Under the pieces are notes generated by a model, which saw only the letters and a list, made by a program, of their open reading frames with translations, had not been told where the DNA came from and searched no databases. Positions 15,301-22,741 of a stretch of DNA of 64,000 nucleotides are shown in pieces. This DNA comes from Microbacterium flavescens (GTDB lineage Bacteria > Actinomycetota > Actinomycetes > Actinomycetales > Microbacteriaceae): contig NZ_JAFIWA010000007.1 of assembly GCF_018588945.1 (NCBI RefSeq), positions 62,001 through 126,000 of the forward strand, written 5' to 3'. Position numbers and translations under genes: made by a program. How positions within the stretch are numbered: position 1 is the first letter of the stretch; each line of letters begins with the position of its first letter.

Positions 15301-18172
15301 CCCGGCGTCCGGGCTCGAGCTGTTGCGAGATCTTCGCCGCCGTCTCGAACCGGTCCGCCCCCGCGATGCGGGTCGTCGGTGCGATCGCCTTGTAGGAAGC
15401 GAGCGCCTTCGGTCCGACGACACCCGCGCCACCGAGGATCACGATCCGCTGGGGATCGAGGTTCTGCAGTGCGAGGCGCGTCGCGAGCGGGATCTCACCC
15501 GTGTCGTTCGGCGCTGCCAGCAGCACCGGTCCTCCCGTCTGCGCGGCGAGCGGGCCGCCCGCCAGCGCGTCGGGGAAGTTGTTTCCGCGTGAGATGTACA
15601 CGACGGGAACCGGTGCCTGGAAGTTGCGCTCCGCGATGGCCTGAGCCGTCTCGTAACGGTCTGTTCCAGCAAGCCGCACCACGAACTCCTCGCCCAGGGG
15701 CGCACCGTTCACGAGCAGCGAAGCGGCGTTGCGCTTGTCGTCCAGCGAAACAGCGTTCTGGACGCTCGGGTGCGTGCCGTAGGCAGCGACGAAGTTGACC
15801 AGCGACGCCTTCTCGCCGGCTCGACCGAAGTTGTTGCCGTTCTTGATGTTCCGACCGAAGTCGTCCCAGCTCGTGTACGGAGCAAGGCTCGGCTCGTTCG
15901 TCGCCTCGAAGAACGTGCGACGCGCTTCCTGCAGCGGCGGGATGCCGACATCGCGTCCGCGCAGCAGGTTGAGCGTCGGCAGGTCGAGCGGAAGCCCCAG
16001 CAAGTTGTTGCGAAGGACGTCGACCACGTGCTCATCGATCTGGCTGCCGATGCGCGAGGTCATGCCGTTGACGAGCGTGCCGGTCGCCTCCTCAGGAGTG
16101 AGTTGTCCGCCCATGTCGAACAGCTCCGGTGCGAGGAAGCCCGAGAGCAGCGGCACATCGCCCCTGCCATCCGGCTGGATCAGTCCTGATCCGCCCTCCT
16201 GCAGCGGCTCGCGGCCGATCTCCTCCGTCATCATCGAGTGCCCGAAGCGGTAGACCACGTGGGCGAACTCGGCGGTGATGGCGGCGTTGACACCCGCGTT
16301 GTAGCTGTTCTCGTTGAAGACCACAGCATCGATCGTCGGGACGACCTTGCGTGCGAACTCCTCGAACACGAGGTGCTGGTACTGCATCTCGGTCGCGAAC
16401 TTCGCGGCCTGGAAGAGGCGCTCCTCGTACGACCAGTCGTCCGCGGTACCGGCCACCGGGGCCGCTTCGGGGTTGTTCGCGGGGACGTACCCGGGGAGCT
16501 GGTCCTCGGGACGGTCGGACGAGTAGGAGTGGGTCTCGCCGCGGAACGCCGCCGCGAACTCTTCGATTCCACCTCGCTCGTTCGAGTCCTGCGCCACCAG
16601 GTCCTCCGTGCCGGGAGCCTGCTCGAGGAGCCGCTCGATCTGGCCCACCATGCGGTTGTGCTCGGCGTGGAAGACCGCGTGCACCGCCGTGAGGCCGATG
16701 TTCTCGTTCACACGGCCGTCACCCGCGATGAAGTGCTCGTCGAGCGTCGCGTTGTCGTAGCCCGTCAGGATGGGCCGGCCGTTCGCGTCGAGCCGAGGCG
16801 TGCCGTCCGGGTTGAACCGCGGCTCCAGGTCACCGTTGGCGCCGACGACGGGCGTCGAGCCGTGCGCGATGTCATCGAGGAACGCGTGGCCGGTGCCGAG
16901 CACGTTAGCGGGCACGGGCGTGCCGGCTGCGCTGCCCTCGACGAAGCCGCCACCTTCAACGATGAACTGCGGGTAGCCGTTGTCGCCGCGGACGAAGTTG
17001 CCGTACGGGTCCACCAGCACCTGCGGGATGTCGAGCAGGTCGGCGTCGGTGATCTCGAGGCCCAGGACCTCAGCCGCCTGTGCCTTGACATCGCGCCACT
17101 TCGCCATGCCGCCGTTCTCGCCTTCGATCAGACGACCGGTGGCCTGAGGGCCCTGCGCGGACGGGATGTACTCGCGCAGGAACACCTGGTGCGCCGGGTG
17201 CGACGAGTAGGTCTGGTTCTGGTCGATGAACGGCGACGTCAGGTTCTTGTGCTCCGTGCCGTCCTCGATGCGCGACGCCCGCGAGAGCGTGATGAAGTTC
17301 GCATCGGGGTTGCAGTCGACCTCGGGACCGTCGGGGTCGTTCACGTTCGGACGCGTTCCGTCGGCCGGGCAGTAGAGCGGGTCGCCCACTGCCAGCGGGA
17401 CGACCATGCTGCCGCTGCCGGCCTTGCCGACCAGGTCGAGGCCGTGGTCGAAGAACTGGCCGAAGAAGCCCATGAACGTGTTGAACGGGGCCGACAGCTC
17501 CTCGTCCGGAGCGGTGTTCGGGATGTTCACGCGGTTGGTTCCCGGAACGGCGACGCCCGTGCCGGCCTCGAGGTGGTTCTCGATCGCCGGGTTGTTCAGG
17601 GTCTGGTCGACGATCAGGTTGCTGATCTCACGCGGCTGGCTGTCGTACACGATGCCGTCGGTCTGCAGGTAGCAGGTCGTGCCGGCTTCGCACATCGCCG
17701 TCTGCGCAGGAGTGTTCGGGTCGAACTCGAGGTTGGCGACCTCGGGCTCCGCCTGGCGCCACTCCGGCTCGAGGAGCCGCGGGAACGGGTTGTCGGTCGC
17801 GCCGTACTCGGTCGCGAGCAGGTTGTTGTAGCTGCCGTCGACCGTGCGGACGCCGGCGGGCTTCATCACGTCGGAGACGCAGTTCTGCGCGGCCACGCCC
17901 TGATCGGGACAGTACAGCTCGTAGTTGGACGGATTGGTCTGGTCGGCCGCGTGGGCCTCCGAGATCTGGATCTGACGCAGGATGAACTCCAGGTCGTTCT
18001 GCGTCAGAACGAACGATGGATCGTCGTCAGTGACCGCCACCGCCGGTGTGGGTGGTGGCGCGAGTATCAGTGTCACCACCATGGCGACGGCGGCGATCAG
18101 CGCGACGAGAATCGCGCGCGCTGACCGCCCTTCCCCAGTTGATCCGACGATTGAACGTGCGTGAGCGTTCAT
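12365..18172 (-). CDS. secreted animal-type haem peroxidase with inserted CWB2 repeats and RTX repeats
   Basis: A 1935-residue exported protein. The start at 18172 has GGAGG 7 nt upstream; the upstream in-frame stretch is not needed. A signal peptide covers about residues 1-47. The peroxidase domain shows FGQFFDHGLDL with distal His243, LTAVHAVFHAEHNRM, and YRFGHSMM with proximal His645. At about 833-1128 come three cell-wall-binding (CWB2) repeats, each beginning RLAGTDRYETA-like and ending ILGGxGVV. The peroxidase pattern then resumes (GAWANKETGLNN, LQFGDRFYYLFRNQGEQL), so the repeats sit inside that domain. About 1277-1447 are calcium-binding nonapeptide (RTX) repeats (GNDALVGGKGDDIL, GDDSIWGYEGND). 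The C-terminus (about 1720-1935) holds two Ig-like repeats. The predicted role is an extracellular or wall-attached peroxidase, substrate unknown. Confidence 0.9.
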   Translation of the reverse strand: MNAHARSIVGSTGEGRSARAILVALIAAVAMVVTLILAPPPTPAVAVTDDDPSFVLTQNDLEFILRQIQISEAHAADQTNPSNYELYCPDQGVAAQNCVSDVMKPAGVRTVDGSYNNLLATEYGATDNPFPRLLEPEWRQAEPEVANLEFDPNTPAQTAMCEAGTTCYLQTDGIVYDSQPREISNLIVDQTLNNPAIENHLEAGTGVAVPGTNRVNIPNTAPDEELSAPFNTFMGFFGQFFDHGLDLVGKAGSGSMVVPLAVGDPLYCPADGTRPNVNDPDGPEVDCNPDANFITLSRASRIEDGTEHKNLTSPFIDQNQTYSSHPAHQVFLREYIPSAQGPQATGRLIEGENGGMAKWRDVKAQAAEVLGLEITDADLLDIPQVLVDPYGNFVRGDNGYPQFIVEGGGFVEGSAAGTPVPANVLGTGHAFLDDIAHGSTPVVGANGDLEPRFNPDGTPRLDANGRPILTGYDNATLDEHFIAGDGRVNENIGLTAVHAVFHAEHNRMVGQIERLLEQAPGTEDLVAQDSNERGGIEEFAAAFRGETHSYSSDRPEDQLPGYVPANNPEAAPVAGTADDWSYEERLFQAAKFATEMQYQHLVFEEFARKVVPTIDAVVFNENSYNAGVNAAITAEFAHVVYRFGHSMMTEEIGREPLQEGGSGLIQPDGRGDVPLLSGFLAPELFDMGGQLTPEEATGTLVNGMTSRIGSQIDEHVVDVLRNNLLGLPLDLPTLNLLRGRDVGIPPLQEARRTFFEATNEPSLAPYTSWDDFGRNIKNGNNFGRAGEKASLVNFVAAYGTHPSVQNAVSLDDKRNAASLLVNGAPLGEEFVVRLAGTDRYETAQAIAERNFQAPVPVVYISRGNNFPDALAGGPLAAQTGGPVLLAAPNDTGEIPLATRLALQNLDPQRIVILGGAGVVGPKALASYKAIAPTTRIAGADRFETAAKISQQLEPGRRVFIADGMNFPDALAGAAVAADQGAAILLVHRNSIPAATRTALARLDATEIVVLGGTGAVSSQVASQLRSYTDGRVVRLGGATRYETAMSIVDHFFPNGAETLYLATGANFPDALTATPAAGVNGAPLLLVPPTGLTPALRQMIGELNPGRIFILGGTGVVSTGVEAALAAFAPEPLSPPADRLNFMFSTGAWANKETGLNNVDFWMGGLAERLDPFGGMLGSTFNFVFETQLENLQFGDRFYYLFRNQGEQLFAALEGNTFSDIIQRNTDASHLPADIFALQDPVLDIAEQAALPAAQREPGLSLISGQWRWQGDEHVEIHGTPNNDNIRGDEGDDSIWGYEGNDRIEGGSGNDALVGGKGDDILTDSFGDDNLKGKQGNDAMNVGPGVDLGIAGSGDDFVMNGGGDGSTIFAGLGDDIVLGTSGRTTVFGGEHDDWVEGSSHADLLQGDNADQAQNDTLGGNDVVIGKLGNDDIEGEGGDDIIVGAAVGTDRHLGNLGFDWLTYYGQTANVTSDWSFNAVFETQNQLASRYDLLEALSGGSGNDTLRGPIKEPDDATTVSELPLHKATQASLDLVDGFEDMLKPVVNGVAIGDFTLPIMRDAPEIDADGVHKVMIGGPGNDTIEGRGGNDYLDGDAMLRVRLRTGTEGNYQYFNSASQLQAAVFAGTLNPGAIDIVRDITYDTNPASLDIAQYNDVFDAYTVTEMGFAGSGYWRVEHTAVQEAEESDGVDVLRGFERLQFADGCANIVNGQLVSCVQTAFATMQPTTPTEGGPVTALLWSDAARTIPWTEDVDAGATNVRYTWWAGEGDTVDTVSEWEVLSLNQVSPTYVPTQEAVGQFLRVTVSYLAADGEFRTAERAVSTAQVADVQFNGALTFTVAAPSVGQPIAAGSPTDPDGIFEETVLTYLWESSAVDPATATEADWTGYLPPQTNNVYAPTNADLGRWIRVTVGYQDGSEAQQFVVANSTSPVAATPPAP

Positions 18173-18394
18173 GCCCCAGCCTCCATGCGGACGAGCGCCC
18201 GCATCCCCAGTCCATGACGGCGACGTTCCCCATTTGATCGCCCCGCCGCAACCGCCTGGCAAGCGGTTACAGTCCGGTTCTACTCCTGCGTTCAGCGAGC
18301 GTCAAGTTAAGATTCAGTCAATTTCCAGCTTGCTCGACGCACGGCGAACGACGAACACCCCTGACATCCGCGGGGTGACTGGGATCGCAGGGGG

Positions 18395-20662
18395 TCAGAC
18401 CGAAACGCGCTCGGCGACCTCTGGTGCCGGCTGAGGAGCATCACGGCGCGACAGAGCGCTGGGCCACCACGTGCGGGCGCCGAGGTCGTACGCGAGCGCA
18501 GGGACGAGCAGAGTGCGCACGACGAAGGTGTCCAGCAGCACGCCGAACGCGACGATGAACGCGATCTGGGCCAGGAACAGCAGCGGGAGGATCCCCAGCG
18601 CGGCGAAGGTGGCGGCCAGGACGATGCCGGCCGACGTGATCACCCCTCCGGTGAACACCAGACTTCGCAGCACCCCCTCCCGTGCGCCGTGGAGGAGGGA
18701 CTCCTCCCTGGCTCGCGTCATCAGGAAGATGTTGTAGTCCACGCCCAGCGCGATCAGGAACACGAAGGCGAACAGCGGCACGGTGGGATCGGCTCCGCCG
18801 AAGCCGAAGACCACGTTGAAGACGATCGCCGAGACGCCCAGCGCCGCGGCATACGACAGCGCGACGCTGCCCACCACGAGGAGAGGTGCCACGACCGATC
18901 TCAGCAGGAGCACCAGCAGCCCGAAGACGCACAGGAGCACGAGGGGCACGATCAGGGTCCGATCGACGATCGCGGCCGCGTTCGCATCGACGTCGATCGC
19001 CGTCTGGCCCCCCACGAGGAGGTCCTTCCCGACATCGTCGAGCGCACCGCGCAGCTCGCGGACGGTCTCTTCCGCCGCCGGCGTGTCGGCCGCATCGGTC
19101 AGCGTCACCTCGAGCAGGATCTGATCGTCGACCACGAGCGGTGCGGGAGGTATGCCCGCTCCCGCGGCGAACGGCTGGATGCCGGCGGCCGTGATCGGCG
19201 CAGGACCTCCCAGCGTGGCGATGCGGACGGAGTCCACGCCGGGTACGGCGAGGATCGCCTCGGTGGCAACCAGCATCCGCTCGGTGTCCACGATGACGAC
19301 GGCGGGTGTGCCCGCGCCGGCCGGATAGTGCTCGGCGATGACCGCCAGCCCGTCCCTCGCCTGCGACTCCCCCATCACGTACTCGCTCGAGGGCGAGCCG
19401 TCCGCTCGCAGCTGGGTCAGCCCGAGCGACATCACGACGAGCACGAGAGCCGTCACCACCCAGACCACGCGATGGCGGCCGGCGATGAGCCGCGCGAGGC
19501 GCGCCCACACGCTGTCCCCGGCCAGCACGTCGTCCTCGACGACGGCGCGACCGGAGAATGCCGCGACCTTGCGTGGCCAGAACGCGCGGCGCCCCGCCCA
19601 CAGCAGCAGCGCGGGCAGCATCGTGAACGACGCGAGCAGTGCGAAGACGATTCCGATCGAGGCGATGGGCCCGAGGGTGCGGTTCGAATCGAGCTGGCTG
19701 ACCAGCAGCACCATGAGCGCGACGATGACCGTGAGCCCCGATGCGAGGATGGGCTGCCAGGAGCGCTTCAGCGCGGCCCAGGTTGCCTCCCACTTCGACT
19801 CCCTCCGCCTGAGCTCCTCGATGTAGCGGGAGATGTACAGCAGCGCGTAGTTCGTCGTGGCGCCGACCACGAGGATCAGCAGGATGCCTTGGGTCTGGCC
19901 CGCGAGGAGGATGGCGCCCGAGCGCGCGAGCCCCGACACGACGATCACCGACCCGCACAGGGCGGCCAGGCTCGTGGAGAGCACGATCACCGGCAGGAGC
20001 GGGGATCGGTAGACGACGACGAGGATCAGGAAGACGGCGCCGAGCGCGACCAGCAGGAGCAGCCCGTCGATGCCCGAGAAGGCGGCGATGATGTCGGCGG
20101 CGAACCCGGCCGGGCCCGTGATGTACACGGCAGCCGCCTCCGGCACGGCCGTCTGCAGCCCTGCGCGCAGTCCGGCGACGGACTCGTCCAGCTCGCCTGC
20201 GGAGTCGAGGGGGATCACCATCTCGGCCGCGAGCCGGTCCTCGGCCACGATCAGCGGGGTGGCGTTGAAAATGAAGACGCCGTCGATGGCGCCGACCCGC
20301 TGGACCGCGCGTTCGATGAGAGGCGCCGCGTGGTCATCCAGCGGTTCGTCGAACGCGAAGACGGCGACCGCATACGTGAAGCCCTGCTCCCGGAAGTCGT
20401 TCTGCACCTCGTTGACCTGCGTCGACTCGGCGGAGTTCGGCAGGAACTGCACGCGGTCGTTCGTGCCCAGGTCGTTGAGCTGGCTGAACATGCGTCCGCC
20501 CACGAGCAGCACCAGGAGCCACACCGCGATGATGACGGCCGTCACCGCCACTCGCTTCTTCCGTGACCAGTGCAGCACTCGCGAACGATCCCCAACCATG
20601 GGTGTCAACTTAGGCCATCCGGCATCCATCCGCTCAAGTGAATCTTTCGAGATGCTCAACAT
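18395..20662 (-). CDS. MMPL/RND-superfamily membrane transporter
   Basis: A 755-residue protein. A short basic N-terminus leads to TM1 (VAVTAVIIAVWLLVLLVGG), a large extracytoplasmic loop, then a five-helix sensory set, a second large loop beginning LRADGSPSSEYVMG, and a second helix bundle with ALGVDYNIFLMTRAREESLLHG, the MMPL signature. It belongs to the actinobacterial MMPL exporters of lipids or siderophores; substrate unknown. Starts at 20629 or 20599 (MVGDRSRV) are alternatives because no start has a strong ribosome-binding site. The 222 nt between it and the peroxidase gene are without a gene. Confidence 0.85.
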   Translation of the reverse strand: MLSISKDSLERMDAGWPKLTPMVGDRSRVLHWSRKKRVAVTAVIIAVWLLVLLVGGRMFSQLNDLGTNDRVQFLPNSAESTQVNEVQNDFREQGFTYAVAVFAFDEPLDDHAAPLIERAVQRVGAIDGVFIFNATPLIVAEDRLAAEMVIPLDSAGELDESVAGLRAGLQTAVPEAAAVYITGPAGFAADIIAAFSGIDGLLLLVALGAVFLILVVVYRSPLLPVIVLSTSLAALCGSVIVVSGLARSGAILLAGQTQGILLILVVGATTNYALLYISRYIEELRRRESKWEATWAALKRSWQPILASGLTVIVALMVLLVSQLDSNRTLGPIASIGIVFALLASFTMLPALLLWAGRRAFWPRKVAAFSGRAVVEDDVLAGDSVWARLARLIAGRHRVVWVVTALVLVVMSLGLTQLRADGSPSSEYVMGESQARDGLAVIAEHYPAGAGTPAVVIVDTERMLVATEAILAVPGVDSVRIATLGGPAPITAAGIQPFAAGAGIPPAPLVVDDQILLEVTLTDAADTPAAEETVRELRGALDDVGKDLLVGGQTAIDVDANAAAIVDRTLIVPLVLLCVFGLLVLLLRSVVAPLLVVGSVALSYAAALGVSAIVFNVVFGFGGADPTVPLFAFVFLIALGVDYNIFLMTRAREESLLHGAREGVLRSLVFTGGVITSAGIVLAATFAALGILPLLFLAQIAFIVAFGVLLDTFVVRTLLVPALAYDLGARTWWPSALSRRDAPQPAPEVAERVSV

Positions 20663-20723
20663 TTCCTCAGGCCGAGTCTCGAGAGGTCACGGACGGGCGG
20701 CAAGAGACCGCTGCAGCGCGTTC

Positions 20724-21077
20724 TCAGCGGCCGGCGGCGCGCAGTTCGTCCCGCCAGTCGGGAGGAACGCGATCGGCCGGACCCGGCACCGGCTGGGCGT
20801 CGGGCCTGCTGGTGGGAGGCGCCAGCCCGGGGCCGTCGGCCCACTCGCCCGCCGCGTAGTCCCACCACCAGTCCTCACCGGGCTCGAAGCTCTGGACCAG
20901 GCGGTGCCCCGTCTCCCTCGCGTGGGCCGAGGCGTGCTGTCCGAGCGACGAGTCGCAGCATCCGATGTGCCCGCACGCGGCGCAGCGACGAAGATGCAGC
21001 CACCAGCCGCCGAGGTCCTCGCACTCGGCACAGCCGGTGCCGCTGGGCGCGGCGGTCACGTCGATGTCGTCGGCCAC
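20724..21077 (-). CDS. UBP-type zinc finger protein
   Basis: A 117-residue soluble protein with one zf-UBP domain. The cysteine/histidine pattern is GCAECEDLGGWWLHLRRCAACGHIGCCDSS...QHASAHARETGHRLVQS, holding the expected zinc ligands and the aromatic pocket residues; the C-terminus is Pro-rich. In eukaryotes this domain binds the free C-terminus of ubiquitin, but here no ubiquitin system is next to it, so its ligand is unknown. It lies 30 nt after the flavoprotein gene and is probably the third gene of that operon, consistent with the frequent pairing of bacterial UBP fingers with TrxR-like enzymes (recalled from family knowledge). Confidence 0.85.
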   Translation of the reverse strand: MADDIDVTAAPSGTGCAECEDLGGWWLHLRRCAACGHIGCCDSSLGQHASAHARETGHRLVQSFEPGEDWWWDYAAGEWADGPGLAPPTSRPDAQPVPGPADRVPPDWRDELRAAGR

Positions 21078-21107
21078 GAAGATTCTCCTGAGGGTGATGC
21101 GGGCGGG

Positions 21108-22739
21108 TCAGAACGCGAGCGCGCGGTGCACGGAGGCGACGGCGCTCGAGCCTTCGCCCACGGCCGCCGCCACGCGCTTCATGGATCCTCGGCGCACGTC
21201 GCCGGCGGCGAACACCCGCGGGACAGAGGTCTCGAACGGGAGGGGCTCGCGGCCGAGGCGCTGCCACTGCGCGAGCGACTGCGCGGCGATGTCGGTGCCC
21301 GTCCGGAGAAAGCCGTCCGCATCGCGGTCGAGCGTCGACAGCCAGCCGGTCGCCGGGTCGGCTCCGATGAAGCAGAAGAGACCGCGGGCGTCGACGTCAC
21401 CCAGGCTGTCGATCCGAACGCGCTCGAGTGCCGCTCGCCCGTCCAGGCCGACGACGTTCGCGCCGGTGTGCACCTGCACGCGCGGCTCCTCCATCAGCCG
21501 GTCCACGAGATAGGAGGACATCCGGCCGCCGAGCTCGGACCCGCGCACGACGAGGTGGACGGGGCAGCCGTTCGCAGCGAGATAGAGGGATGCCTGCCCC
21601 GCCGAGTTCGCACCCCCGACGACGACCACCGGAGACTCCATCACCTGGCGCAGCTCGAGCTGTGTTGCCGCGTAATAGATGCCGGAGCGCTCGAAGTCGG
21701 TCCAGCGCTCCAGATCGAGCCGACGGTAGGCCGCGCCCGACGTGACGATCGCGCTGCGGGCCCGGATGACCCGGCCGTCGGCGAGCGTCACGTCGAGCTG
21801 ACGGTCCTCGACGGGGTCGAGCTTGACCGCCTCGCAGGGTGCGTAGACGCGCACCCCGAACTTGAGCGCCTGCAGGCTCGCCTGCCCGATGAGGTCGCCC
21901 CCGCTCACGCCGAACGGGAAGCCGAGGAAGTTCTCGATGCGGGCGGTCGAGGCCGCCTGTCCTCCCGGCGCCACCGCGTCCAGCAGCACCGTGCTCAGAC
22001 CTTCGGATGCGCCGTAGATCGCGGCCGCGAGACCGGCCGGCCCTCCCCCGATCACCACGAGGTCGACGACCTCGTCTCCGTCCGCCTGATAGCTGAGCCC
22101 GAGGCGCTCGGCGACCAGCCCCGGCGTCGCCCGCGAGATCGGCTCGCCCTGGATGTACGCGATCGGCAGGTCGTCGGCGGTGACGCCGAACTCCTCGTGG
22201 ACCCCCAGATCGTCGGGCGCCAGCGCCACGCTCTTGTGGACGAGGTCGAGCCGCTCGGCGAACCGCTGCAGCGCGAGGAAGTCGCCCGACGAGCTGCGCC
22301 CGACGAACTTGAGGGTCAGCGCTGCGGGGCCGCGTCGCAGCGACTCCCGCCGGGCCCAGAGCGCGTGCAGGATGATGTCGCACAGCTCGTCGTCCTCGGC
22401 CATGAGCCGACGCAGCTCCGCGCGCGAGACGCGCAGCACCCGGGTGGGAGTCGTCGCCCGCGCCGACAGGAACGCTCCCTGCCCGTTGAGCAGTCCCAGC
22501 TCTCCCACGAACGTCCGCGGGCCCGACCGTGCGAGCACTGCCTCCTCGATCCAGAACAGCGAATCGCGGACCACCTCGATCTCACCTTCGTCGACGAGGA
22601 TGAGGTCGTAGTCGCGGTCGCCCGAGCGGAAGAGATAGTCCCCGGCGGCCACGTCCTCGGGAACTCCGAACCCGTGCAGGCGCTCCCACTGGGCGTCGGT
22701 CAGCACCGGACGCTGCACCGGGTCGAGGTCGGTCTCCAT
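21108..22739 (-). CDS. cyclic-nucleotide-binding/thioredoxin-reductase-like flavoprotein
   Basis: A 543-residue three-part enzyme. Residues about 10-130 are a cyclic-nucleotide-binding domain (LFRSGDRDYDLILVDEGEIEVV, FVGELGLLNGQ). About 143-215 is a small thioredoxin/glutaredoxin-fold linker. From about 225 it is a TrxR-like FAD/NAD(P)H oxidoreductase: FAD motif VVIGGGPAGLAAA, second motif VVVGGANSAGQAS, closing motif VFAAGDVRRG. The redox-active CxxC of true thioredoxin reductase is absent; the equivalent stretch reads GIYYAATQ. It may pass electrons by another route, perhaps under cNMP control. The METDLD start is 2 nt past the NhaA stop. A longer open frame to 23210 runs into nhaA and is rejected. 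Confidence 0.87.
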   Translation of the reverse strand: METDLDPVQRPVLTDAQWERLHGFGVPEDVAAGDYLFRSGDRDYDLILVDEGEIEVVRDSLFWIEEAVLARSGPRTFVGELGLLNGQGAFLSARATTPTRVLRVSRAELRRLMAEDDELCDIILHALWARRESLRRGPAALTLKFVGRSSSGDFLALQRFAERLDLVHKSVALAPDDLGVHEEFGVTADDLPIAYIQGEPISRATPGLVAERLGLSYQADGDEVVDLVVIGGGPAGLAAAIYGASEGLSTVLLDAVAPGGQAASTARIENFLGFPFGVSGGDLIGQASLQALKFGVRVYAPCEAVKLDPVEDRQLDVTLADGRVIRARSAIVTSGAAYRRLDLERWTDFERSGIYYAATQLELRQVMESPVVVVGGANSAGQASLYLAANGCPVHLVVRGSELGGRMSSYLVDRLMEEPRVQVHTGANVVGLDGRAALERVRIDSLGDVDARGLFCFIGADPATGWLSTLDRDADGFLRTGTDIAAQSLAQWQRLGREPLPFETSVPRVFAAGDVRRGSMKRVAAAVGEGSSAVASVHRALAF

Positions 22740-22741
22740 CG

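Noticed and set aside
12692-15592. Long + strand frame opposite the peroxidase gene (966 codons)
   Set aside because: GC-rich third positions leave antisense frames open. No protein motif, no start signal, and the minus strand has a full domain series.
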